From Alcanivorax jadensis T9 (GTDB taxonomy: Bacteria; Pseudomonadota; Gammaproteobacteria; Pseudomonadales; Alcanivoracaceae), in contig NZ_ARXU01000003.1 of NCBI RefSeq assembly GCF_000756655.1, positions 124,001 through 188,000 of the forward strand: DNA of 64,000 bases, read 5' to 3'. Below, in pieces: positions 53,834-63,022 of the stretch. Made by a program: the position numbers and the translations under genes. The notes beneath the pieces are model-generated. The model saw only the letters and a list, made by a program, of their open reading frames with translations, searched no databases and had not been told where the DNA came from. The number at the start of each line of letters is the position of its first letter. Position 1 is the stretch's first letter.

Positions 53834-53871
53834 AGGGGGTGATCCTTCTACCTGCAGTATGCGTCGTCCAG

Positions 53872-54384
53872 TCAGCCGGGATAGCGCTGGAACATCTCAT
53901 CCACCGCCTTCTGAATGTGCTCGCTACGTCGTTCGCTGCGCATGTCGTCGTAGAGGCGGTCGCGACTGGTGGCCTGCCAGACCACATTGTTGGTGGCCGG
54001 ATCGATCATCTGCACCACCAGTTTATATTCTTCTGTGATATCGCCTTCCACCGGGGTGGTGGTGCCTATGCCCACATTGTTACGGCTGAAGCCGAAACCG
54101 AACTGCACTACGGAGCCGTCGTAGCGCTGCTCACGTTTGAAAAAATGTTTGACGTGCACATCGGCCTGCCCGGAGGCGCTGGCGGTCAGCCCCTTTTCAG
54201 CCAAGGCAGTTTTCAGGGCAGTGCGGGCCCGTTGGTCGTCCAGCTCTCTGGGCTGGTCCTCGTTCTGTTCCACGAAGGCATAGCTGCGGTACTGGTTCAG
54301 TTTGGCGTCTTCCTGGCTATCGATGACCACCGGGCTGACGCAGGCGCCAAGGAACAGACAGAGTGAAAGGAAAAACCAGCGCAT
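53872..54384 (-). CDS. DUF4136 lipoprotein
   Basis: This 170-residue protein has a lipobox (LFLGAC, Cys15) and a mature domain of the DUF4136 type (SYAFVEQNED, LTASASGQADVHVKH, VVQMIDPATNNVVWQAT). Envelope location; function unknown. Single gene. Confidence 0.85.
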   Translation of the reverse strand: MRWFFLSLCLFLGACVSPVVIDSQEDAKLNQYRSYAFVEQNEDQPRELDDQRARTALKTALAEKGLTASASGQADVHVKHFFKREQRYDGSVVQFGFGFSRNNVGIGTTTPVEGDITEEYKLVVQMIDPATNNVVWQATSRDRLYDDMRSERRSEHIQKAVDEMFQRYPG

Positions 54385-54516
54385 GGCTCTTCTCCCGGTT
54401 GCGGTGAATGTCCCCCAGTATCACAGGGGAACGGCACGATACCGTGAACGATCAGCCCCGGCAGCTAGCTCCGGGACTAACTGGTTGGACTGCAATGCGG
54501 GCGAAGGGTTCAGTGG

Positions 54517-55965
54517 TCAGGCCGGCAGGGCCTGTTCCAGTCGCGACCACAGGCCGGTTTCGTTGGCTGCCTCGCGGAAGGCCTGCTGGTCCTGGGGATT
54601 CTGCCGCTGATAGATGCGACCGATGTCGCGGAGCATGTCCGGGGCGTCCACCACGCTGACGGCGGTGGCGATGGCTTGCCAGCCGTCGCGGGTATCGCGG
54701 GCGGCATCCAGAAACGCCTGCAACAGGTCGCCGCCATCGCGCAGGCTGATTTCCACCACGGTTTGCAGACCTTCACGGTGAAAGCGGCGGGCGAAATCCA
54801 GCAACAGGTCGGTCTTGCCGAGTTTGGCTGCGTTTCGCATCAGGGCTTCTATCACGGAAGGGTTATGGCTGATTGGCAGCCGTGCCAGCATGTTGCGTTC
54901 ATCGTCACCGAGAAATTGTGCCAGGTCCAGAATCAGATCCCATTGACCGCTCTGATGGGCTGCTTGCACCACGGCTTCAGCCACCTCTTCGCCCTGGCGC
55001 AGGGCCGTGTGGGCGACCACTTCCCGATAGTCGCGTTGCATGGCGTTGACCAGGGGCAGGGTCTCTTCCAGCAGATTCTTGCTGACGGCGGCATTTACCA
55101 GATCGGTCAGCACGGCGCTGTTGCGCAGGGAGGGCAGATTGACGATTTTGCGATGGTAGCGGGGGTTGATGACGGACAGCGCGCGAAGCACCGGCCCCCA
55201 TAATTGCTGGCGGTGGGCCACATCGACCAGGGAGTCCAGGGTGCGTTCGTCTTGCTCGGCCATGATGTTGCCCAGCCGGCTTTTCAGCTCGCCTTCCACA
55301 TGGTCTATCACCCAGATTGCCTTTGGCCACAGGTCAACATTTTCGGTGCCGGAACGCACGATGCTGGCCAGCCGGCTGTTATCAATCATGCGGATCACAT
55401 TGCTGAGCTGGGTGGTGTTTTCCATGTAGAAAGCAATGGTCAGCAGCGCGCCATCATCTTTGACTGTGTTGACTACTTCGCGAATGGAGGGGGCGGAAAG
55501 CGCATCGGCAAAACGACCCAGCAGCAGGAATTGGTTTTCCTGAATCTGTTTCAGTGCCACTTGGCTGATTAATTCCGCAGGCAGGCGCCGAATGACTTCG
55601 CGAATCTTGCGCGGGTCTGCCTGGGCGGCGACCTCGCCGAGAAAATCCGGGGTCAGCCGTCGGGCAACCTTTGCCGCAAAGTAGGGGTCCATTTCGCCGA
55701 CCAGGCGGGCCGCCATTTTGGCGCCGATGGCATAAGCCAGTTTCGCCAGTTGCTTGATGGAGAGCCAGCGGGTCCAGCTTGCCAGGTGCTGGAACCCTTT
55801 GCGGTGCTGGTTGTACATCTCCTGTTCGATGTGTTCGCGCAACTCGCGAAGGTTAGCAGCGCCGGCATCGACCAGGGCTTGCCAGGTGGTGTCGTCAAGA
55901 GTCAGGTACTGAGCGAGCTTTTCCAGCTCAACCTGGATTTCCAGGTTCGGAGTCAGGTCGTTCAT
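54517..55965 (-). CDS. Unknown helical-repeat protein
   Basis: This 482-residue soluble protein is almost fully helical, with repeated paired helices that look like an alpha-solenoid. No catalytic motif, membrane segment or signal peptide is seen. The ATG at 55963-55965 is preceded by AAGGA; the open frame extends 48 codons upstream with no family support. It follows a 67-residue gene by 22 bp and is probably co-transcribed with it. No family recognised. Confidence 0.65.
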   Translation of the reverse strand: MNDLTPNLEIQVELEKLAQYLTLDDTTWQALVDAGAANLRELREHIEQEMYNQHRKGFQHLASWTRWLSIKQLAKLAYAIGAKMAARLVGEMDPYFAAKVARRLTPDFLGEVAAQADPRKIREVIRRLPAELISQVALKQIQENQFLLLGRFADALSAPSIREVVNTVKDDGALLTIAFYMENTTQLSNVIRMIDNSRLASIVRSGTENVDLWPKAIWVIDHVEGELKSRLGNIMAEQDERTLDSLVDVAHRQQLWGPVLRALSVINPRYHRKIVNLPSLRNSAVLTDLVNAAVSKNLLEETLPLVNAMQRDYREVVAHTALRQGEEVAEAVVQAAHQSGQWDLILDLAQFLGDDERNMLARLPISHNPSVIEALMRNAAKLGKTDLLLDFARRFHREGLQTVVEISLRDGGDLLQAFLDAARDTRDGWQAIATAVSVVDAPDMLRDIGRIYQRQNPQDQQAFREAANETGLWSRLEQALPA

Positions 55966-55987
55966 GTGAGCATCCTTGGTGCGGGAA

Positions 55988-56191
55988 TTAGCGAAGCGCG
56001 CTGCGGGCGATGCTGCGCAGCCACAAAGGCAAGGCCTGAATGCCGCTATCGATAGCTTTCTCCAGCCGACCCTTTTCGCTTTCCAGATAGTCATCCACTG
56101 CCTGGTCAAGATCCCGGTTAACCGGTTCCGGCAGGTAGGAAAGAAATCCTACACGCTGATGCATACGTTCAATGGCGTCCTTGTTATTCAT
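55988..56191 (-). CDS. Small unknown protein
   Basis: This 67-residue protein (MNNKDAIERMHQRVGF) has an AGGA ribosome site 6 bases upstream. It is amphipathic and basic near the end (LPLWLRSIARSALR), with no clear membrane segment. It lies 22 bp before the helical-repeat gene, divergent from the 56449 operon. Confidence 0.55.
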   Translation of the reverse strand: MNNKDAIERMHQRVGFLSYLPEPVNRDLDQAVDDYLESEKGRLEKAIDSGIQALPLWLRSIARSALR

Positions 56192-56448
56192 GATCGATCC
56201 TGTTTGGAGTGTGCCGTTATGAGGTGTGCCGAATCGTAAAATGGTGGCTGAAAATCGATTCGGGAAAACACCATCATTGCACTGTATCAAACGAGCGCAA
56301 ACAGAAAGTACACATAACATTAAGCGACTGTGGGATTTTTGTATCGACATTATCGCCAGCATTGTTGACCCCCCTAAACAGTGATACTTAATGACCCTGT
56401 AAAAGACGGAATCGATAGCTTCGCAAAGTCGAAGCTGCCACGGAGGCG

Positions 56449-57177
56449 ATGTTGGCTGAAGAAAAAATACAGAGAAGAAAACCGGCCACAACACCCTGGG
56501 CTGGACGCCTTGTCCGGCAAATGCGACAGGCTGTGGCGCGTGCCCCAGGCGGTCACTATGTGCTGGACCAGGCGCGGGCAGTCGAGGATATCTTGTTCGA
56601 AGATTTGCAGTTGCGCCTGGGCGGCATGGATAGCCATCACTACCTGCCGGGGCCAGTGGAGACATCATTCGGTGAGGGCGGAGGGCATGATAAATCCTTG
56701 CAGTCACGGTTTGCCGCTCTCGCTGAGCAGTCTCTGGAACAGACCCCGGCCAGCGCCTCGGCCAGAGTTTATGCACGTATCGTCAACCAGTTGCTTCCAG
56801 ACGAAGTGAGGATCCTCACGGCCATGTCGGACGGTTCTGATATTGCCATCAGTCATTTGCTGGCACGTGGTGGTCGTTTCAAAAACAGTGAGCATCGGGT
56901 GATGGCATTTCTTAGCCGGGTGGGTAATGAAAGTGGTGTGATGCTGGCGGATGCCGTCCCCCATTACCTCGCGCATTTATTTTCTCTCGGGCTTCTCGAT
57001 GGTGGTCCGGAGGATAATTCCCAGACAGCAAAATACGAAGCCATCGAGAATGGTTCAGAGGTCCGCTCCGCCTGTGAACGGATGCGCAAAGAGTCCCGGC
57101 TTCGGCCAGTCTTTATTCGCGAAACCGCACACCTTTCAGCTTTAGGCAAGGCATTCTGGGCGGCCTGCTCCGGATAA
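56449..57177 (+). CDS. Unknown protein, DUF4393/Abi-alpha-like C-terminus
   Basis: This 242-residue protein has a basic N-terminus and a C-terminal region (LLARGGRFKNSEHRVMAFL to LFSLGLLDGG) that resembles the DUF4393 pattern, though weakly. No membrane helix. First gene of a five-gene cluster ending at 60158. GGAGG lies 2 bases upstream of the ATG, rather close. Function unknown. Confidence 0.55.
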   Translation: MLAEEKIQRRKPATTPWAGRLVRQMRQAVARAPGGHYVLDQARAVEDILFEDLQLRLGGMDSHHYLPGPVETSFGEGGGHDKSLQSRFAALAEQSLEQTPASASARVYARIVNQLLPDEVRILTAMSDGSDIAISHLLARGGRFKNSEHRVMAFLSRVGNESGVMLADAVPHYLAHLFSLGLLDGGPEDNSQTAKYEAIENGSEVRSACERMRKESRLRPVFIRETAHLSALGKAFWAACSG

Positions 57178-57242
57178 CAATCTGTACTGAAGTGTAAGGA
57201 GTTATTCAGAGACTCCTCAAAAAGAATGAAAAGCGAGGCCAC

Positions 57243-58466
57243 ATGGAAGCGTATATCAACGAGTTTGCCGATAACATCTGGCTGTACTTATCCATGCCAT
57301 TGATCAGTGCCGTGGTGGGTTATGCCACCAATGTGATTGCGATCAAGATGATGTTCTATCCGGTAGAGTTTTTTGGCAAACCCCCTCTTCTTGGCTGGCA
57401 GGGTATCATCCCGCGCCGAGCTGCCAAGATGGCTGCTATCTCTGTAGACACTATCACTACGCACCTGATTACCCAGGAAGAGATTTTTGACCGTCTCGAT
57501 CCGGATAGGGTGGCCGGTGAGCTGGAGCCGGCACTCAACAATATGATCGAAGACGTGGTGGATTCCATCATGGGTCAGCACGAGCCCGGCCTGTGGGAAT
57601 CCATGCCGGAAATGGTGAAGAGGCAAGTCTATAAACGTGTCAAGAAAGAGGCCCCAAGTCTGATATCTGACATTATGAAACAGATCAAGATCAACATCGC
57701 ACAGATGTATGATCTTGAGGACATGGTGATCACCAATCTGACCAAGGACAAGTCACTACTGAACCGTATTTTCCAGGAAGTGGGCGCGGCGGAGTTCAAG
57801 TTTATCGGTCGTTCAGGACTCTACTTTGGCGGCATTTTCGGTACCTTCCAGATGATTGCCTGGGTTTTCTACAAGGGCTCCTGGTTGTTGCCGGTTTTCG
57901 GCCTGGCGGTGGGCTATGCCACTAACTGGATTGCCCTGCAGATGATTTTCAATCCCAAGGAATTGATGCGTTTTGGCCCGTTCAATGTTCAGGGCCTGTT
58001 CATGAAGCGTCAGGATGAAGTAGCTAGAGATTATGGTCGTCTGGTGTCTTCCTACGTGCTGACCCCGGCCAATATTATTGAGGGCATTCTCAAAGGGCCT
58101 TACTCCGACAAGGTGTTTGCCATGATCGGCAAGCATGTCCAGAAAGCGGTGGATGAACAGACCAGTTTTGCCAAGCCGTTTGTTACCTTTGCCGTGGGCA
58201 CCCAGAACTATCGGGACATGAAGGAATGTGCCGTGTCGGAGTTGGTAAGCCGATTACCGGAAACGCTCAAGCATATTGAAAACTATGCTAATGATGCGCT
58301 GGATCTGGAAAACACCCTTTCCACCCGTTTGCAGAGTCTCAAACCGGAAGAGTTTGAAAGCATGTTGCGCCCGGCTTTCGAACAGGATGAATGGATACTG
58401 ATTGCCGTAGGGGCATTCCTTGGTTTCCTGGTCGGTGTGTTCCAGTTGTTGGTGATGTTTTCTTGA
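57243..58466 (+). CDS. DUF445 family membrane protein
   Basis: This 407-residue protein has membrane segments at both ends (about 14-35, 190-225 and 385-406) and the repeated motif VGYATNVIAIKMMFYPVEFFG / VGYATNWIALQMIFNPKEL, typical of DUF445. The internal repeat suggests two homologous halves. Family members may bind or deform membranes; function unknown. 65 bp after the previous gene. Confidence 0.88.
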   Translation: MEAYINEFADNIWLYLSMPLISAVVGYATNVIAIKMMFYPVEFFGKPPLLGWQGIIPRRAAKMAAISVDTITTHLITQEEIFDRLDPDRVAGELEPALNNMIEDVVDSIMGQHEPGLWESMPEMVKRQVYKRVKKEAPSLISDIMKQIKINIAQMYDLEDMVITNLTKDKSLLNRIFQEVGAAEFKFIGRSGLYFGGIFGTFQMIAWVFYKGSWLLPVFGLAVGYATNWIALQMIFNPKELMRFGPFNVQGLFMKRQDEVARDYGRLVSSYVLTPANIIEGILKGPYSDKVFAMIGKHVQKAVDEQTSFAKPFVTFAVGTQNYRDMKECAVSELVSRLPETLKHIENYANDALDLENTLSTRLQSLKPEEFESMLRPAFEQDEWILIAVGAFLGFLVGVFQLLVMFS

Positions 58467-58485
58467 TGCTGTCCGGGAGTAGTGC

Positions 58486-58692
58486 ATGTCTACGCTAATG
58501 ATGGTCTGGGTCCTGTTGTGTGCGATTTGCTTCGGCGCTGGGCTGGTGTGGTCATGGCGACGGGCGCGGCGACGTTTTCGCGTGCGTATGGAACAGGCGG
58601 TGGATGAGGAAATCCGTCAGCAAATCAAACAGGAAGTATTACGCCATTTGCAGGATGGTCCGGCCTCCAATAATGGCCAGGCGGAGCGCTGA
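58486..58692 (+). CDS. Small single-span membrane protein
   Basis: This 68-residue protein has one N-terminal membrane helix (about 3-22) followed by an Arg-rich stretch and a charged helix. It should sit in the inner membrane with its tail in the cytoplasm. 19 bp after the DUF445 gene and 3 bp before the next. No family recognised. Confidence 0.65.
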   Translation: MSTLMMVWVLLCAICFGAGLVWSWRRARRRFRVRMEQAVDEEIRQQIKQEVLRHLQDGPASNNGQAER

Positions 58693-58695
58693 TTC

Positions 58696-59457
58696 ATGCA
58701 GATTACCATTCGCAAATCGTTTGTGATCGGTGCTGGTGTACTGTTGATCATTGCCCTTGCTGTTGGTGCCTACCTGGCCTGGTGGGTGTGGAAGAATCTG
58801 GGGGCAGAATTGTTGCTGCGCGATCAGCAAGCAAGCGTAGTCGTACCCAAGCCCATGTCTGTGGGTATCGATATTCTCGATGACCTGGACATCATGATCG
58901 ACACGGTCATCGACACCACGGTGCCGATCGACCAGACCCTGACTCTGCCCGTCAAGGAAACCCTGGACGTGCAGGTGGGCTTCGATAATGCGGTACCCAT
59001 CAAGATGAATGTGCCGTTGAAGGACACCATCAAGCTGGACCAGATCATTCCGGTGGACGGGGAAGTCCGTGCCCGGGTGCTGGGTAAGTGGATCACTGTG
59101 CCGATCAAGGGCGAGTTACCCGTGAAAGCGGATGTGCCCATCGATGTGAATGTGCCGGTGGATCAGCTGGTCAAACTGCAATTCAACGCTCCGGCAAAAG
59201 TAGACATTCTCGAAGACCTGTCGGTACCGCTGAAGGCGAATATCAAGACATCGATTCCCTTGAAGAGCGCCATGCAGGTGCCGGTACGCTCCAGGTTACG
59301 GGCCAGCGCCACCATTCTGGAGCCGGCAGATGCCCTGATTGCGGAAATGGATTTGAAGTTGCCTCTGCGGGAAGTGGGGCTGTCATTCAGCGATGGAGAT
59401 GACGCCAGGGCGAGCGACGAGGCTGGGATAACAGCGCCGGACGGGGAGCAGCCCTGA
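58696..59457 (+). CDS. Anchored periplasmic beta-repeat protein, copy 1
   Basis: This 253-residue protein has an N-terminal membrane helix (about 10-33) and a long Val/Pro-rich region of alternating short strands (VPIDQTLTLPVKETL, VPIKGELPVKADVPIDVNVP). It should be a periplasmic elongated domain. The next gene is a paralogue: both share the PIxGELPxKxxVPxxxxVPVD pattern. Stop overlaps the next start (TGATG). Confidence 0.7.
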   Translation: MQITIRKSFVIGAGVLLIIALAVGAYLAWWVWKNLGAELLLRDQQASVVVPKPMSVGIDILDDLDIMIDTVIDTTVPIDQTLTLPVKETLDVQVGFDNAVPIKMNVPLKDTIKLDQIIPVDGEVRARVLGKWITVPIKGELPVKADVPIDVNVPVDQLVKLQFNAPAKVDILEDLSVPLKANIKTSIPLKSAMQVPVRSRLRASATILEPADALIAEMDLKLPLREVGLSFSDGDDARASDEAGITAPDGEQP

Positions 59458-60158
59458 TGGGGCGCTGGATTTTGTGGGGCTGGGTGGCCCTGGCTGTGAT
59501 CGTGGTGGGGCTGGTGTTGGGATTCGTGCTCTACACCCGCATTGTTATCGGCATCGGCCTGCAGGACCAGCGTGCGCTGCTGCATCTACCGGAAACCCTG
59601 ATCGTGCAGACCCGCGCCGAGGAAGAAGCGGCCATCACCCTGCGAGGTCGTGTGGAAGTGGATGTCCCCTTCAAGCACGATGCCTTGCCGCTACCATTGA
59701 AAGGCACCTACAAGGCCAACCTGGCCCTGGACACCATGGTGCCCCTGCGCATGACCATTGAGTATGAGGATGTGATTCCCATCGAGACCACGGTGGCGAT
59801 CGAAGGCGACACCAAACTGATTTCCGAATGGCTGCCGCGCATGCCCATAGAAGGGGAGCTGCCCCTGAAGCTGGAGGTGCCGGTGTCATTGAAAGTGCCA
59901 GTGGATACGCAGATCCGTTTCGTTTACGACGGTCCGGTACAGGTGGGTTTCAACCAGACCATCCACCCGCCGGTGGATACCGTGCTGCGCACGGCCATCA
60001 ATCTTGATAAGGAAGTCAGCGCACCGATCACCAATGTGTTCGAGGCGCGGGTGGTGCCCGATAACCGGGCGCTGCCCATCATCCTTACCGACACCCGCCT
60101 GACCCTGCCATTACAGGATTTGATACTCAGGCCCATGGAGTCGCGGGTTGAACAGTAA
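59457..60158 (+). CDS. Anchored periplasmic beta-repeat protein, copy 2
   Basis: This 233-residue paralogue of the previous gene has an N-terminal membrane helix (about 5-28) and the same Val/Pro-rich strand repeats (MPIEGELPLKLEVPVSLKVPVD). The two could form a heteromeric structure. Last gene of the cluster; the convergent LysR gene follows 68 bp later. No known family can be named with confidence. Confidence 0.7.
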   Translation: MGRWILWGWVALAVIVVGLVLGFVLYTRIVIGIGLQDQRALLHLPETLIVQTRAEEEAAITLRGRVEVDVPFKHDALPLPLKGTYKANLALDTMVPLRMTIEYEDVIPIETTVAIEGDTKLISEWLPRMPIEGELPLKLEVPVSLKVPVDTQIRFVYDGPVQVGFNQTIHPPVDTVLRTAINLDKEVSAPITNVFEARVVPDNRALPIILTDTRLTLPLQDLILRPMESRVEQ

Positions 60159-60226
60159 CGTATCGCTCCCGAACGGCTGTGCTCGCGTTCCCTTATTGCT
60201 TACGTAACCCAAAGGGGTGTCAGCGT

Positions 60227-61129
60227 CTACGACACCGTCACCCCGGGGCAGGGAACCGCCGCCGCTTCACGGATCCGTTCCCCCAGGTAGCGTGCCGCCT
60301 GGCCGGCATACTGGCCGTCCGCATAGATCAGATGCAGGTCCACCAACCGTTCCACGCCCTCCTCCAGTGGCAGCACCTTCAGCGCGCCGCTTTCCAGGCC
60401 ATCGCCGATCTCTGATTCCGGCACCCAGGCAAATCCCAGTCCGCGGCGAATGGCGGCAATACGTGTGGAAGGATGCGACACGGTCCAGCGTTGCTCAGCC
60501 CCCAGCCAGCCGGAATCGATGCGCCGGCTGCCGGAATCGCGAATGACAATTTGCCGATGCTGGCGCAGATCCTCATGGGTGAGGCTGTCCGCCTGATTGA
60601 GCGGATGGTCTGCGGCTGCCACGGCCACAAAACGTACCCGCATCAGCTGATCACCGAAGAACCCCGGCGGTACCCGTCCGCCGATTACCACATCCGCCTC
60701 CTTGCGCAGCAGGGCCTCATCGGAGCCGGACAGCACGGTCTCGCTGTACTCGACCCGGGTCAGCGGGCTGTGCTGGGCAAACGCATCCAGGGCCGAGAGC
60801 ATGCAATGCTGGGGGAACAGAGCGTCAGCGGCCACGCGTACCAGAGGTTCCCAGCCCTGGCTGAGTTGAATGGCGGCGCTCTCGATGCGGTTGGCCTCTT
60901 CTACCAGCACCTTGGCCTGACGGTAGAGCATTTGCCCGGTCTCGGTGAGCCTGGCCCGCCGGCCTTCCAGGGCAAAGGCACGTACGCCCAGTTCGGTCTC
61001 GATCTTCTGCACCGCGTAACTGATGGCGGACTGGCTCTTGTCCAGCGCCTCCGCGGCGCTGGCGTAACCGCCCTCGTCCACTACGGCAATCAGGGCTTGC
61101 CACTGGTCCAGGCTGATTTTGGCTGACAT
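60227..61129 (-). CDS. LysR family transcriptional regulator
   Basis: This 300-residue regulator has an N-terminal winged helix (WQALIAVVDEGGYASAAEAL, SQSAISYAVQKIE) and a periplasmic-binding-like effector domain. It is divergent from an azoreductase gene with a 130-bp gap between the starts, the typical layout for a LysR regulator and its target. Effector unknown; a quinone or azo compound is likely by context. Confidence 0.9.
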   Translation of the reverse strand: MSAKISLDQWQALIAVVDEGGYASAAEALDKSQSAISYAVQKIETELGVRAFALEGRRARLTETGQMLYRQAKVLVEEANRIESAAIQLSQGWEPLVRVAADALFPQHCMLSALDAFAQHSPLTRVEYSETVLSGSDEALLRKEADVVIGGRVPPGFFGDQLMRVRFVAVAAADHPLNQADSLTHEDLRQHRQIVIRDSGSRRIDSGWLGAEQRWTVSHPSTRIAAIRRGLGFAWVPESEIGDGLESGALKVLPLEEGVERLVDLHLIYADGQYAGQAARYLGERIREAAAVPCPGVTVS

Positions 61130-61259
61130 ATCGAAATTCCTGAGCTAAATGTACAATTTTGTCTCGTTTTATATCGTATTTGCTGAATCCACAATAGCCC
61201 CATCGTTAACAAATCATCGGCACACCCGGCCGGCACAGAAACAATATGGAGTTGGGGTC

Positions 61260-61847
61260 ATGAATATTCTGGTTATCAAGAGCAGCGTTTTCGGCGACAA
61301 CGGCAATTCCTCCACCCTGGTCAACGAGCAGGTGGAGCGACTGAAAGCGCAACATCCTGACGCCACCGTGGTGGTTCGGGATCTCTCCGCCGATCCTATC
61401 CCGCACCTGGACGGCGAGCGTGTCGGCGCCTTCTTTACGCCGGCAGACCAGCGCAGTGAAGCCCAGCAGGCGGTTGACGATTTCTCCCTGGCGCTGATTG
61501 AGGAGCTCAAAGCGGCGGATCAGGTGGTGCTGGGACTGCCCATGTACAACTTCGGCATTCCCAGCCAGCTGAAGAGCTGGATCGACCACGTGGCCCGGGC
61601 CGGTATCACCTTCCGCTACACCGAGAACGGTCCCCAAGGGTTGCTGAACGACAAGCCAGTGACCGTAGTGGCCGCCCGTGGTGGACTGTATGCCGGTACC
61701 GAAAACGATACGGTAACCCCGTACATCAGGCTGTTCTTCGGTTTCGTAGGCATTACCGATCTGTCTTTCGTGTTTGCCGAAGGCCTTAACATGGGTGATG
61801 ACAGCAAAGAAAAGGCCATGAGCGAAGCGCGGGCAGCGCTGCAGTGA
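61260..61847 (+). CDS. FMN-dependent NADH azoreductase / quinone reductase
   Basis: This 195-residue flavodoxin-like enzyme has the SSVFGDNGNSS loop and LGLPMYNFGIPSQLKSWIDH, with the ARGGLYAG segment that binds FMN. It reduces quinones or azo dyes two electrons at a time. The ATG at 61260 is the family start; the frame remains open 37 codons upstream. First of a string with yqjG and pirin, perhaps one quinone-stress group. Confidence 0.9.
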   Translation: MNILVIKSSVFGDNGNSSTLVNEQVERLKAQHPDATVVVRDLSADPIPHLDGERVGAFFTPADQRSEAQQAVDDFSLALIEELKAADQVVLGLPMYNFGIPSQLKSWIDHVARAGITFRYTENGPQGLLNDKPVTVVAARGGLYAGTENDTVTPYIRLFFGFVGITDLSFVFAEGLNMGDDSKEKAMSEARAALQ

Positions 61848-61854
61848 TCCAGGT

Positions 61855-61894
61855 TGTAGGAGCTATGCTTGCATGGCGAACCTGGCTCCTGCGA
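61855..61894. repeat. TGTAGGAGC-family repeat, shortened
   Basis: TGTAGGAGCTATGCTTGCAT (61855-61874) repeats the left arm of the copy at 921. The right arm is shortened to GGCTCCTGC (61884-61892). Confidence 0.65.
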
Positions 61895-61926
61895 TCAAAC
61901 GCTAATTCTGCAACAGGGAGAACATC

Positions 61927-62928
61927 ATGGGACTGCTGGTCGATGGCAAATGGCAGGACAAGTGGTACGACACCAAGAGTACCGGTGGGCGCTTCAAGCG
62001 TTCCGAGAGCCAGTTCCGCAACTGGGTGACTGCTGACGGCAGCGCCGGACCCAGTGGCGACAGTGGCTTTCAGGCAGAAAGCGGTCGTTACCACCTGTAT
62101 GTGTCCTACGCCTGTCCCTGGGCCCACCGCACCTTGATCGTGCGGGCATTGAAAGGTCTCCAGGAGCACATTGGCGTGTCTGTGGTGCATCCGCACATGC
62201 TGGAAAACGGCTGGGAACTGCGCGATGACTTTGACGGCGCCAGCGGCGATGCGCTCTATGGTTTCAGCAAGCTCTATGAGTTGTACCTGAAAGCGGATGA
62301 CAACTACACCGGCCGCGTCACCGTGCCAGTGTTGTGGGACACGCAGCGCGAGACCATTGTCAGTAACGAGTCCGCAGAAATTATCCGCATGCTCAATACC
62401 AGCTTTGACGATCTGGGGGCGGCGCCGGGCAATTTTTATCCGCAGGCGTTGCAGGCGGAGATTGATGCCATCAACGAGCGTGTCTACAACGACGTAAACA
62501 ATGGCGTCTACAAGGCCGGTTTTGCCACCAGTCAGGACGCCTACGATGAAGCGGTGGTGACCTTGTTCGAGCAGCTGGATGCCCTCGAGCAACGGCTTGG
62601 CGAGCAGCGCTATCTGGTCGGTAACACGCTCACCGAAGCGGATCTGCGGCTGTGGACCACCCTGGTACGCTTTGATCCGGTGTACGTCACCCACTTCAAG
62701 TGTGACCGCAAGCGGATCGCGGACTACCCGAACCTGAACGGGTTTCTGAAAGAGATTTACCAGCTGCCCGGTGTGGCGGAGACAGTGAATATGGCGCATA
62801 TCCGCCACCACTATTTCCGCAGCCACCCGACGGTGAATCCCCACGGGATTATTTCCATCGGGCCAGAGCTGGATTGGGATTCACCCCACGGTCGAGAACG
62901 GTTGGGGGAAAGAGAGATCAGCGGCTAG
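61927..62928 (+). CDS. yqjG: Glutathionyl-hydroquinone reductase
   Basis: This 333-residue xi-class glutathione transferase has the catalytic motif SYACPWAHRT (Cys63) and the C-terminal helical domain (TLTEADLRLWTTLVRFDPVY). It removes glutathione from glutathionyl-hydroquinones. GGGAG lies 7 bases before the ATG. Its stop codon lies within the left arm of a palindrome. Confidence 0.93.
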   Translation: MGLLVDGKWQDKWYDTKSTGGRFKRSESQFRNWVTADGSAGPSGDSGFQAESGRYHLYVSYACPWAHRTLIVRALKGLQEHIGVSVVHPHMLENGWELRDDFDGASGDALYGFSKLYELYLKADDNYTGRVTVPVLWDTQRETIVSNESAEIIRMLNTSFDDLGAAPGNFYPQALQAEIDAINERVYNDVNNGVYKAGFATSQDAYDEAVVTLFEQLDALEQRLGEQRYLVGNTLTEADLRLWTTLVRFDPVYVTHFKCDRKRIADYPNLNGFLKEIYQLPGVAETVNMAHIRHHYFRSHPTVNPHGIISIGPELDWDSPHGRERLGEREISG

Positions 62929-63004
62929 CTACGAGTTACTAGCTGCGAGAAAAGCCAAACCGGTTTTTTTTAACTGGCAGCTAGTAGCTAGAAGCTCGTA
63001 GCTG
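62924..63004. repeat. Nested palindrome at the yqjG stop codon
   Basis: The left arm GGCTAGCTACGAG...ACTAGCTGC (62924-62945, includes the stop codon) faces 62978-63004. An AACCGGTT with T8 run lies in the loop (about 62958-62971), so the element could also terminate transcription. Sister of the 17705 copy. Confidence 0.82.
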
Positions 63005-63022
63005 CTTTCACAGGAGGTTCCC

